From contig OX439004.1 of NCBI GenBank assembly GCA_949316495.1, positions 34,354,904 to 34,418,903 on the forward strand: 64,000 bases of DNA, read 5' to 3'. The notes under the pieces were generated by a model, which saw nothing but the letters and a program-made list of their open reading frames with translations, made no database searches and was not told the DNA's origin. A program made the position numbers and the translations under genes. Below are positions 23,701 to 37,300 of the stretch, piece by piece. Source of the stretch: Amphiduros pacificus. Taxonomy: Eukaryota > Annelida > Polychaeta > Phyllodocida > Hesionidae. Within the stretch, counting starts at the first letter, position 1, and each line of letters starts with the position of its first letter.

Positions 23701-25270
23701 AGAACATGGGAAAGGGTTAAACATGTTATACACATCTGTCCACTAGGGAGTGTGGGACAGGGATAAACATGGTGTGAAATACATCAATATTTCATGTAGG
23801 GATATTGCATTTTTAACAAATTGGATTACCAATACAAGAATGTTGTTTGAATGTATTTGCTGTTTATCTGATAAATGAATACTTTACATACCCGAATACT
23901 CATTTAGTTAGAAAAGTCACCACAATAATTTTTTTCCTTGATATTCCCATATTACCAGTATAAAGTGTAAAAACTTTAAATAACGATGCACATGCACAAA
24001 ATGGAAGAATCCCAATTAATGAATAATAATATATGTTTTAATCACACGATCAAGCTTCTTCGATTAACAATTATTGACAAAGAATATAATTCTTTTTTGT
24101 ATAACACACAGTAAACATTTCTCCCTAACAAAATATCACCACTCTGAATATACATCATGTGCTATCACATAAAACTACATCATTTCCACTGTTAAAAAAT
24201 GTTTAATAATCCCTCTCAGCTGTCACATCATCTTAACACATGAATACACACATATTTCAGGGCAAGGACAGAAACTCAATAATCAAACATAAAAACATCT
24301 ATTATATATACATAAAAACAGAGCTAGTCACATTTCAAAATATCTGCCAATGTTTTAACAAAGACTTTACATTATTCAACACACTTCATTTTATTAAAAG
24401 ATTAATATTACCCACACAGTGATATTGTTTAAAACAATGGACATTCCAGATTATTTAATCGCTTGATATGAATATGACATCCCAAATGTCACTACTCAGG
24501 ATTCTTGTCTGGATTATTAGAACGTCTTTTTTTACTTTCTAGAACAAACATTTAGATGACTGACCAGCCAGACGCCAACAATTAATAAACAGTGAAAATA
24601 TCTAATATTGTTTGAAGAATGTTAACCCACACACACTTTTCCCTGGAATGTATAACCTATTCCTCAATAAATAAATATATTTGCAAAAAATATGACAAAT
24701 AACAAACATAATATAATCTTGGATTGATACACTATATACATATTTTATATCATTGCTATTTACAAACATTTTCTTTTAACATTTTAACAAATTTACCTGG
24801 AAAATCCACACCTGATATTCCTCATAGTACTAATCAAGGTTATGTTTTAATATTTTTCATGATCTCCAGGATAAGTTATACACCAACCTGCCTGATTTGG
24901 TGATTAGGGGGGGGGGGGTGGTAGCATTAATGCAAGCCCCCAAGGCATCCCCCCATTTCCATCCCTACATCATTCTTCATATCAAAACACAAATGCTCAT
25001 TTTCTCTTGAAATTCCAGATCTGGTTCAACTTATTACCTGATTTGACTATCCAGATCTTTAAACATATTCCTCTGAAAACCCCCTCCAAACATTTGCCCT
25101 GTCTGAATAAATTCAGCTGTCTTGTTATATATGCTTGTTATATCTTAACACTGTCTCTTGGGTGTTCATATCTTCCATTTTCACCTGTTATGCCATATTA
25201 TCTCATAATTGGTGCTTCATGAGAGTGTTCTTCACCTATCAGACCTTGCTTCACTGTTTGTAGTAATATC
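23701..25270. other. Intergenic AT-rich sequence, nothing recognised
   Basis: No exon, RNA gene or transposon end was identified. A G-tract (12 G) lies at about 24907. AVL9's 3' UTR on the minus strand may reach part of this stretch. Confidence 0.4.
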
Positions 25271-25284
25271 AAACTGACCACATA

Positions 25285-25882
25285 ATATGGAGTTGATAGG
25301 TGTTCAGGCTGACAGATCTCTCACCACATATGTAGTTGATAGGTGTTCAGGCTGACAGATCTCTCACCACATATGTAGTTGATAGGTGTTCAGGCTGACA
25401 GATCTCTCACCACATATGTAGTTAATAGGTGTTCAGGCTGACAGATCTCTCACCACATATGTAGTTGATAGGTGTTCAGGCTGACAGATCTCTCACCACA
25501 TATGTAGTTGATAGGTGTTCAGGCTGACAGATCTCTCACCACATATGTAGTTGATAGGTGTTCAGGCTGACAGATTTCTCACCACATATGTAGTTGATAG
25601 GTGTTCAGGCTGACAGATCTCTCACCACATATGTAGTTAATAGGTGTTCAGGCTGACAGATCTCTCACCACATATGTAGTTGATAGGTGTTCAGGCTGAC
25701 AGATCTCTCACCACATATGTAGTTGATAGGTGTTCAGGCTGACAGATCTCTCACCACATATGTAGTTGATAGGTGTTCAGGCTGACAGATCTCTCACCAC
25801 ATATGTAGTTGATAGGTGTTCAGGCTGACAGATCTCTCACCACATATGTAGTTGATAGGTGTTCAGGCTGACAGATCTCTCA
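25285..25882. repeat. 43-bp minisatellite
   Basis: About 14 nearly identical tandem copies of CATATGTAGTTGATAGGTGT followed by TCAGGCTGACAGATCTCTCACCA. Very low divergence implies recent expansion or homogenisation. It is intergenic, between the TLK and AVL9 3' ends. Confidence 0.9.
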
Positions 25883-27104
25883 AGCTGGTCAAGTTGGCAT
25901 TGCAGAGAATCAACTAAGACTACCTGGGACTGATGTTGTTGCATTGTTTTCTATCATGTATAGGATATTATCCTTCACTATGGCCATGCATTTATCTTCC
26001 ATGAAGTTATCAGAGTGTGGCATAAGGTGTGGTACAGATGCATAGACCATGGCATGTCATATATCAGGTCTATTTGCAATATACTAACTTAAAGATACCA
26101 CACCTTTTACCCAGCAATGCTGGGCATCCTCTCTCTGATAACAGTGCTTATGTTGATAGTATCAGCATTCAAATTGACCGCTCATTAATTATTCAGCCAT
26201 GTGAACTGTCCCTTTGTCATGGCAACAGTCACTAACAGTACCATGATGTCATTTAAAGCTATACCCTGTCTTATTGTATAGGCCAATAAGGGTAGCATGA
26301 CATCATTTTATAGGTCATGCACAATCTACAAAGGACATGTGGTAAATGTAATCAAGCCAGAGTCATCTCATCATTACAGAGGGCATTATGATAGCGATCC
26401 TAATGCAAAAGCGAGGCCACAAATTCCCAGTCATACTCAGGGCCAATCCCAAATACATTGACCATCAAAATGATACTTCTTGAAATTGTTCCAATTATGT
26501 GACTGTGTGAATCAGTCAACAAATTTACCAACCCCCAAATTTGGTACTGCCTGGTTCAAAATCATGAAAAGATGATCTTCTTTAGCAAAACCCTTGGGTT
26601 TTGACTGGTCTGATTAAATTTAATTGTAACATGCAATTAGACCAGTCAGACCAGTATCACTTGGGAGAAGTGTGATATAGACATTTGCTTTGGTTATGTA
26701 TTACACCAGTAGATATACACGTATAAAATACATTAAACACATAATGGTGGTTTGAAATGTGACAACTGTACATTAGTGTGAAGGTTATTCTCAGAGTATA
26801 GATCACATCCATGATTTGCTGCTACCCCTCATTCTAACTTAGATTTCATTGGCCTCTCAGACTTGGTTAAACAGTCCGAAACATCATTCTGCAGGTTATA
26901 TTGGTATCAAGCTTTTATTTCTAAAAAGCTTGGTGTAAACAACTAAATCAACTGTGAAAGGCCATTGGAGCCAGAAGGATCAACATTATTTGAATTATGA
27001 TTAGTTTCATTCAATGAGAAAATAATCTTGTCTGTGTAGTTTTGGTTCATTCTATCTGTTTCTTTAAATAATAATCCCAATCACTCAAAAGATTTTCTCA
27101 CCAA

Positions 27105-27370
27105 GTATTCCTTGAACCATTCCATGACCTATCACAAAGCATTCCATGACTGATCAACAAGCATTCTGTTATCTATCATGAAACACTCACAACCACTCCA
27201 AGATCTATCATCAAGCACTCCATGATCTATCACCAAGCACTCCATGATCTGTCACCTAACACTCCATGATCTATCACCAAACAGTCCATGATCTATCACC
27301 CAGCACTCCATGATCTGTTACCTAACACTCCATGATCTATCACCAAGCACTCCATGATCTATTACTTAGC
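27105..27370. repeat. Degenerate ~22-bp repeat
   Basis: About 11 imperfect copies of ACTCCATGATCTATCACCAAG, more diverged than the other arrays in the window. Confidence 0.7.
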
Positions 27371-27664
27371 TATGGTTGTTCAATAAGCATTCTATCACCT
27401 AGTTCTCCATAATATATTTTGGTTTTATATTTTTTTTACGGTTTTATCTTTCTATTAAAAAGAGACATGTTACTAAACAAGACAATCATATAATTGTAAC
27501 TACCTTACCTTACGTTTATATGGTCAAGAAGTTATCTCCCATTCATATTTATCTACTTTGCTTCCTCAATATTGTACAGAATTATTATCATCCTGATTAT
27601 ATCTTATTTTTCATCATAGTTTATATTGTTGTTGGATATGCATCCCTTGAATTTGTAGGCAGGT

Positions 27665-27680
27665 GTTTATTTTATTTATA
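27665..27680 (-). terminator. Candidate AVL9 poly(A) signal
   Basis: TTTATTTTATTTATAAAT on the plus strand gives AATAAA on the minus strand about 720 bp past the AVL9 stop codon. Other TTTATT sites lie further away, so this is only the nearest reasonable candidate. Confidence 0.25.
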
Positions 27681-28396
27681 AATACTAACTATACAACAAA
27701 CAGATTTTCCAAACTTCACCCCAAGATACCTGTCTGCCAAACTGATGAAAATATTTTTTTCCTGACCCAGGGGATATAATTAACATCATACAAGTTATAT
27801 CTACTATTCAATGGTTTAGCTATTACCTGTACTTAGGTCCACAAGATACAGAAATTACAATGCTATAGAGAGGTTCTTCCATTTTGGTCTACATACATTC
27901 CTTCTCTATTCAATACACATTTATATTTTTGCACCAATTTACTGAACACAAATTGAATATCATTGAGATGTGTTGTATGTATCCAATATCTACATTGTAT
28001 AAACCTTGCCAGATAACTAGTTGTGCTTTTTTAAAATATGCAAACTAAAAAAAAATTCTCAGAATGAACAGAGCAGGACGAGTGATCTGATAATATTACT
28101 TACCGGTACTAGGTAAATGTGAGGATTTCACTTAAAGACAGGTGCTATGATTTCTTAACAGTTCTGATTTTATTATGTGGTTAAGTGCACAGATTATACA
28201 AGAGGCTAGATGCTCAGATTATATAACAGGGTGAATGCACAGGAAGAATTCTTGGTATTTTGTTATGCAACATCTGACAAAACTAAACATGCTGACTCCT
28301 TACCCAGTATCTGGGGAGCTTATGCTCATTCAATGCCAAATGTACTGCCAATCAATGAACACTAAATGACCACTAAAATACCGCCGTGTTGACTGA

Positions 28397-31300
28397 TTAT
28401 AGGTCAGGCTCAGTATTCACATCAATATCTGCAGGCAACATATCTTCCTTTTCTTCTGACTCACATTTCTGCCCCTCCTCTTCCTCTTTCTGCTCTTCAC
28501 TTTTAGCTGCGCCCCCTGCTGTGAAACTGCTGAACCATGATGACACGGCTGACTTCGCAGATGTCAAGGCACCCCCTGTAATTGATAAGTGCAACATGGT
28601 ATATCTATTTATACCTCTTATCATCAGTCAAATATATTCGTGGATAACCATGATACCTTTTTGTTCTGAGGTTGTGCTTATTTTCAGACCATCTAGTACA
28701 TCTGTTAATGACAACACTTTGGCCAGGCTAGAGTCAGAAAGAGAAGATATTTTTTGCTAATCTGGCAACAAACATTTCCAACTTACCAACAACTTTACCG
28801 GTCTGAGCCACCACTTTGCCTGTCTGCACTACTGCTGCATTGATTTTCTTCCCCCTTTCCGTGTTCTGCATAGTACTGTCAAATGCAGACAAATTGATAT
28901 TTTACATACGAATAAAACTGACAGTCACAAAATCTTTTTGTCTTTAACTTACTCAAAAAGTATTGCAGGATTATTTCCATAGGTTTACTTACTGGGACAA
29001 CTTGATCTTCATATCTGCTACACTCAACTGTCCTTGGAATGGATGGCTGTCAAGAGAAAAATAAAACAAATAACTGGCAAATACATGACTGCTCAAATCG
29101 ACATTGAGATGTGAATTGTGGATACACAGAGGCATAATGCTATCAAGCAATTCCCTAGCTTACCCTGGTGTGACTGAGTCCATTCCCTCGTGGTATACAG
29201 AGGCATAACATGTATGATATTAAGGAAGCTAGCTTACCCTGGTGTGACTGAGTCCATTCCCTCGTGGTATACAGAGGCATAACATGTATGATATTAAGGA
29301 AGCTAGCTTACCCTGGTGTGACTGAGTCCATTCCCTCATGGTATACAGAGGCATAACATGTATGATATTAAGGAAGCCAGCTTACGCTGGTGTGACTGAG
29401 TCCATTCCCTCATGGTATACAGAGGCATAACATGTATGATATTAAGGAAGCCAGCTTACGCTGGTGTGACCGAGTCCATTCCCTCGTGGTATACAGAGGC
29501 ATAACATGTATGATATTAAGGAAGCCAGCTTACGCTGGTGTGACTGAGTCCATTCCCTCATGGTATACAGAGGCATAACATGTATGATATTAAGGAAGCC
29601 AGCTTACCCTGATGTGACTGAGTCCATTCCCTCGTGGTATACAGAGGCATAACATGTATGATATGAAGGAAGCTAGCTTACCCTGGTGTGACCGAGTCCA
29701 TTCCCTCATGGTATACAGAGGCATAACATGTATGATATTAAGGAAGCCAGCTTACCCTGATGTGACTGAGTCCATTCCCTCATGGTATACAGAGGCATAA
29801 CATGTATGATATTAAGGAAGCTAGCTTACCCTGATGTGACTGAGTCCATTCCCTCATGGTATACAGAGGCATAACATGTATGATATTAAGGAAGCCAGCT
29901 TACCCTGATGTGACTGAGTCCATTCCCTCATGGTATACAGAGGCATAACATGTATGATATTAAGGAAGCTAGCTTACGCTGGTGTGACTGAGTCCATTCC
30001 CTCATGGTATACAGAGGCATAACATGTATGATATTAAGGAAGCCAGCTTACCCTGATGTGACTGAGTCCATTCCCTCATGGTATACAGAGGCATAACATG
30101 TATGATATTAAGGAAGCTAGCTTACCCTGATGTGACTGAGTCCATTCCCTCATGGTATACAGAGGCGTAACATGTATGATATTAAGGAAGCTAGCTTACC
30201 CTGGTGTGACCGAGTCCATTCCCTCGTGATTGCTGCATCGCCACTGCTTGTAATTATGAGTTGTCCTTAATGCCTGTATGAAGCTTATATTAAAATCTTC
30301 TAATAGTTTTTCATCTGCAAACAATCCAATACATGTATAATTCATATGAAATATGGATATTTTCACGGGTTTAAATGTTCATATATAAGTTAAAATTAAT
30401 GTAAGATGCATTTTATCATATTTTCACTCACCATTTTTTTTGGATGTAGCAAGGATGGACTGAAGATAATGTTTAAACTGAGCTCTCAGCCACTCATCTC
30501 CTCCCTCCCAACCTAAACATTAAACAACAAGCATCAACTCATCTCCTCCCTCCCAACTTAAACATTAAACAAGCATCAACTCATCTCCTCCCTCCCAACC
30601 TAAATTTCAGACAGCAAGCATCAACTCATCTCCTCCCTCCCAACCTAAACTTCAGACAACAAGCATCAACTCATCTCCTCCCTCCCAACCTAAATTTCAG
30701 ACAACAAGCATCAACTCATCTCCTCCCTCCCAACTTAAACATCAGACAACAAGCATCAACTCATCTCCTCCCTCCCAACCTAAACATCAGACAACAAGCA
30801 CCAACTCATCTCCTTCCTCCCAACCTAAACATTAAACAACAAGCATCAACTCATCTCCTCCCTCCCAACCTAAACATCAGACAACAAGCATCAACTCATC
30901 TCCTCCCCCCCAACCTAAATTTCAGACAACAAGCATCAACTCATCTCCTCCCTCCCAACTTAAACATCAGACAACAAGCATCAACTCATCTCCTCCCTCC
31001 CAACCTAAACTTCAGACAACAAGCATCAACTCATCTCCTCCCTCCCAACCTAAATTTCAGACAACAAGCATCAACTCGTCTCCTCCCTCCCAACCTAAAT
31101 TTCAGACAACAAGCATCAACTCATCTCCTCCCTCCCAACTTAAACATCAGACAACAAGCATCAACTCATCTCCTCCCTCCCAACCTAAATTTCAGACAAC
31201 AAGCATCAACTCATCTCCTCCCTCTCAACCTAAATTTCAGACAACAAGCATCAACTCATCTCCTCCCTCCCAACCTAAACATCAGACAACAAGCACCAAC

Positions 31301-34300
31301 TCATCTCCTTCCTCCCAACCTAAACATTAAACAACAAGCATCAACTCATCTCCTCCCTCCCAACCTAAACATCAGACAACAAGCATCAACTCATCTCCTC
31401 CCTCCCAACCTAAACATCAGACAAGATGCGTCATCTCATCTTCTCCCTCCCAACCTAATTATCAAGCACCAACTCATATCCTCATCAGATACATATACTT
31501 CACCCTCCAGCTTTGGGCTTTATATTTTTATCAATACTATAGTTATAATTTCTGGGTTTTTGTACTGGTTTAAAAAAACATCTTCAATTTACTTATCATA
31601 ATAAGTATATTTCATGAAATATTACCTGTATCATCCAGGAAAATATCCCCTTTGTCATCAGTGACATATTTGACTAGAAAGTCAGCAAATCTCAGATCTG
31701 CTGTTGATGGGTTTACCTGCCTCCGCAGCTCAGCATCAAATATCTCTATTTTACCATCACCAACCTGAGTAAAAAATAGATATATAGTATCACATATATT
31801 TACTTGCAGCAATCCTGACTAAGTCAATAGTTATTAGAAAGATAATGGTCAAGAAAAAAACAATTCTCACCTCAATAACAGCATCCAGTAAGTGGCGCTT
31901 CTGTTTGAAGAGAACATTTGTTGCACCAACAGCAAAACCTCGGACATTGACATCCTGCAGGATGTCATAATACTGCAGGGACAAATACGGATGACACAAC
32001 ATCCCCTGCAAAGATAACCCACCGCCACCACTGCTGTTAGTTAGCTCTTTACTTTGGTGATCACCATGGTGATCATTGTGGTTGTCATGGTGATGGTCAC
32101 CATGGTGACCCGCAAGTGTGGGGAGAGAGGTTGTGCCGACCGTAAATCCCCGCAGGTTGGCATTCTGTAGGAGGTGAAACTGGTCGGGTGGCAGGAACGG
32201 TTCACACATCATATACTCGCCAAAGTCATCCTACAAATGCCAGGTCATCATCACCACGAGGGACCACAGCATGCACCCACTCCTCTTCCCCACTTCATCA
32301 TCACCACGAGGGACCACAGCATGCACCCACTCCTCTACCCCACTTCATCATCAACACAAGGGACCACAGCATGCACCCACTCCTCTATCCCACTTCATGA
32401 TCACCACGAGGGACCACAGCATGCACCCACTCCTCTTCCCCACTTCATCATCACCACAAGGGACCACAGCATGCACCCACTCCTCTATCCCACTTCATCA
32501 TCAACACAAGGAACCACAACATGCACCCACGCCTCTATCCCACTTCATCATCACCACAAGGAACCACAGCATGCACCCACTTCTCTACCCCATTTCATCA
32601 TCGCCACAAGGGACCACAGCACGCACCCACTCGTCTATCCCACTTCATCATCACCACAAGGAACCACAGCATGCACCCACTCCTCTACCCCACTTCATCA
32701 TCGCCACAAGGGACCACAGCATGCACCCACTCCTCTATCCCACTTCATCATCACCACAAGGAACCACAGCATGCACCCACTCCTCTACCCCACTTCATCA
32801 TCGCCACAAGGAACCACAGCATGCACCCACTCCTCTATCCCACTTCATCATCAACACAAGGAACCACAGCATGCACCCACTCCTCTACCCCACTTCATCA
32901 TCGCCACAAGGGACCACAGCATGCACCCACTCCTCGACCCCACTTCATCATCGCCACAAGGGACCACAGCATGTACCCACTCCTCTACCCCATTTCATCA
33001 AACACTACTTGCACAGCTAACAAACAGCTTTATTGAAATTATATTATTTGATTTTAAATCAAAGAATGCTCATAATGTTTGGTTGATGATATAAGAAGCA
33101 ATACCTTAGTGAATATGGCTATGGGGAAGCCCTGGTCATCGGAGGCGAGCTCTGTTGGGGAGATGGGCCTGATGTCCTCCAGGTCATATCTGTTCCTCTC
33201 TTCTTTTTCTTGCCAACCAGTCAGGGCAGATGACAGTTTATTTTTTAACTGGATAGCTTTGGTACCAATATTACTGGAAGCTGATTTGTCAGAATCAACA
33301 CTGTCAGATCTTGGCATGCTTGGTGACCTTTGACCCGCTGGGTCCTCACAAAGCTCTGTGCCCACTTCTATATTTTCCTCATCAAGCATGACATTAGCAT
33401 TGGCCACATCTTCAGCATCCACACTGCAGCTCCTATGGACGCGGGGAAGGTCACCATTAACAGTGGCAGCGCCACCTGGGGCAGGCTGCTCAAGTATCTC
33501 ATTAATTTCTAATAATAATTTATCCTCCTCAAAGCTTGTATGTTCATCACTGTCAAGTAGCTGTTGTTCCTGCACTGAGAGTGACTCATCACTTTCTACG
33601 GTACTCACACTGCTTCTCGAGCCACGCTTACTTTTATCTTTACTTGTTTTTGGAGATTTATGGGGAGAACTTTCAACATGGGTGGATGCTACCTGCTCCA
33701 TTTTACACTCCAAATTCATGCGGTTTTTTGCTTTCTTGTCTTTAATACTTGGCGACGCGGGTGTTTTCTGATTGGTTTTAGCTGTGCTGCTGAGTGTGGT
33801 GTTTTTGTCCTCGGTGCCATCACTAGTATCTTTGAAGCGGATCTCCAGGAACTCCTCCCCGTCTGGCTCATTGTCACTCACTCTGGTCACCTTCAACGTC
33901 GGTGACACCTGCAGCTTACAGTTATAGCTGGAGCTCTCCATCAACCCATACTCAATCATACCTGCAATTTTTAGTCAGGTTAATAAACCTATTATATAAA
34001 TGAAATTTTGAAACTTGTAAACATAATTTATTTTTATCGTTTATTTCCATTTAAAGATTTTTTTACAAACCTGGGAACAGTGAGAGGACTGCCAGAAGAG
34101 TGCTGCAGATTGGTTTAACTGGAGCCCCAAAGAACAACACTCTACGCTCAAGCATCATCAGCTTAAACAAGATGATCACCTTGTGTTTAAATGTTGCCAC
34201 CAAATCACGACATGATATACCTGAAAAGTTAAACCAACAACTTAAAATATCTTATAATGATTCCAGATGAGATGGAAAGGAAGGCAATTTGCAAATGCAT

Positions 34301-37300
34301 TGTGTTTTTACCAAAAAAATAGCTTTTTTATTTTAAGATTTCATAATTTATGTGTACATTTTAAATATTACATGTCATTTTAATAAAGATATCTTGTAGG
34401 CTGTTACTTAAAGTATATGTTTCACTCAAGTAAAACTTTGCTTCACCATAAGGACATGGTATCAAGTATAAGGTGTGTGTATTAAATTAGAATCTGCTAA
34501 CCAAGGAATGCTTGTGATCCATGCAGCAGACTTGCATTAAGGGAGGCATTGAGGTTGCGATAGGTGTCTTGAAGCAGGGTAACTTCACTGAAGTCTCGCT
34601 CATCAAAGTATGCATGTGTGATCAGCTCTAACTTGGCCTGTATCAACCCATACAACGGCTGAAACATGGAGGCAATTAACTTCACATATTGCAACCCATG
34701 AATAAGATCAAACAATTGAAGATAAATTTAAAAGCTAAATTTACAAAGCTAAATTTACAAAGCTAAATTTACAAAGCTAAATTTACAAAGCTAAATTAAC
34801 AAAGCTAAATTTACAAAGCTAAATTTACAACGCTAAATTTACATATTTTTATATGTATTTATATATGTGACCTACCAGTTTGCTGATGACACACACAGAC
34901 TTCTGTACAGTATTTCTTGTCACATCTGCCCCTCTCTTCCTCAGGTCCTATAATAGATGAAAACTTTAACAAAGGGCTTGAACTACAAATGCTTCAAAGA
35001 TCTGAACTATACAAGCAAAAGTAATGCTCCACATGTAACACAGATGAGAAAAAAATAAGATAAAAAAAACAAAAATTACAACAAACTAAACAAAAATTAA
35101 AATAGATAAAAACTTAGATAAATACAAAAATGAAACAATCATTGTAAAATGATGGGGTGGTTGAAATCATCTTTAAAAACATCTATCTATTCATCTTTAA
35201 AAAATATTATATTTGGTATATGAACAAATTTTATTGCACAATGGAATGAAAAGTTTTTAGTCTTGATTATGGGATAAACTCTAATATTGCTGAGGTGCTA
35301 ACACTGATCATGATCGGATTTTGCTTCTAATTTCTGTTGTTATTGTCCAATTTACACTAAATTTGAACTATACCTCCTCAGAATTCCATGCTCTATTGAT
35401 TTTCAAGCAATAATTATTGATAATTTTGGGCAACGATGGATGATTAAGCTGGTCTCACCTATGGAACTCAATGATTGAGGTTTCAGCTGAAAATGCTGTA
35501 ACACAGCATAATTCCACTATGTCTGGAATAGTTTGGTGGCAATATTTCTATTAGAATTATAGTATGTGATCAAAAAAATCAGAAAATCTCAGAAATGTCT
35601 TGCAAGATTTGAGAGCAAATGTATTGCATATCCTCCCTTTTGATTTTGTTAATCCTGCACAGGGTTAATTGGGTTTAAAAATCACTACTTGTTTGACATA
35701 TCTCAGTCTATCAGGAATAATTCTTTACATCATAAATTGGGACTGGGTGTCCAAGAGATTTGCCACCTGATGAGTTTGTGTGCTCTTAACTCTTTGTAAA
35801 GTTTTGTACTTTTTCTCCAATTTATACGGGGCTAAGGTATGCATCCCATGTGGGAGTTCTGATAGCTATTTCCAAAAGGTCATACTCTGTACATACTAAC
35901 TGATTGAGAACCAGAACCAAACTGCTTTATTCCACCATTTACCTGCTTGCTAATCAGAATCAGAAAGCGTGAAGAAAGCAATCAAGCTTGAATGGATCCT
36001 TGACCCTGTCACAGTAATTGGCTTAATGCAGAATACAGACGCAAAGCAATTAAACTAATTGAACTGCCAAAGTGAAGACAATGTAAGGGCAATAAAAGAT
36101 ATCATAAAAGAAGTTTAACTTAAAATCTTGATTTTGAAAGAGGGTTAAAATATAGAACAGGTCAAGTTCAAATATATTATGTGTTTTAAAAGGAAATTAT
36201 TCAGATTTCAGAGGTTGATTTTGGTAATACAATATTTATTTAATATGTATTTGATAAACAATGAACATAACATGATCAAATATATAATAATTAGTATATA
36301 TTAAACATGTGTTAGCATGTAAAATCAGGGACTTAACAACTTGCCTGTGATAATCATGTACACGTAAACATGTTGTGAAACGTTCTAAAATGCTCATGTA
36401 TTTATATGCACATTTATTTATACAGTACACACATGCATTTATACGCACATGTATTTATATGCCCATGTATATATTGGCAAAATATGAAGGCACATGTTGC
36501 ATGTGTCAAAAATGCATTCACACGAGAAAGCATCCCCTCCAAATATCCAAATGTTAACATGTCTGTGAAAAAAAGCATCTGATTTATATCCACACAGCTC
36601 CAAGCACATTATGGTTTGTTTCTTAAGAAATCCTTCTTGTTTATTGTATTACTTCTCTCCCCTCCAAAGTCAATAAGCACAATTTCCATAGTGCATTTTT
36701 ATAATTCTGAGGTTGTCTGGAACCCAGATCTTACCAAAGAGTCTGAGATTTGAGATACCTATGCTCCTAATAAAGAATATTTTGGTCTTGACCTTTTTTG
36801 TCTTGAGTCGGTTTCCAAAATGTGCCACTTGTTTTGGATGATATGCCTGAATGGAGGATTCTGTAAATTTCCCACTGGATTGGCTACAGTTTCCAAAAAA
36901 TTTGTGTTTTGGCTCAGATTCTCAGCAGATGGCTGCATGGGTTGCCACTTTCTCTATGTTGATGGGTGGAACTTTAATGCAGATAGTTGCGGATCTGTGG
37001 GATTTAGGTATAATTTACTCTACAGTTTTCCATCCCTGTGATCATTTCCTATGATCACTTTAGTGTCAAGGAATGCTGCATATTTATAGATATTATATTT
37101 TTTACTGCTGTCTCCACATCAAAAGCTTGTCCACTATCATTTACTTGCATATTGCAAACTGACATTGATAATTACCTTTGCATCCATCTGTCGGTAGCAT
37201 GAAATACCAAATAATGTCCTTCTGCATTTTGCATCCAAAGAAGGCAGATGAAAGAATACTGTGTCTAAAAATAGAATAACATTTATATCACTCTATAACG

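Noticed and set aside
26590-26660. Inverted repeat GACTGGTCTGATTAAATT with its complement nearby
   Set aside because: A short hairpin of about 18-bp arms with no flanking duplication; too small to call an element or a regulatory structure.
32174-33094. Long plus-strand reading frames (up to 306 codons) rich in His/Pro/Thr
   Set aside because: They are produced by a 50-bp intronic minisatellite whose three frames cycle into each other; they lie antisense inside AVL9 intron 7 and have no independent support.
33105-33961. Long Ser/acid-rich exon of AVL9 as a separate gene
   Set aside because: It is in phase with AVL9 exons on both sides (FPG|MIEYGL at the start, FPIAIFTK at the end), which match AVL9 closely.
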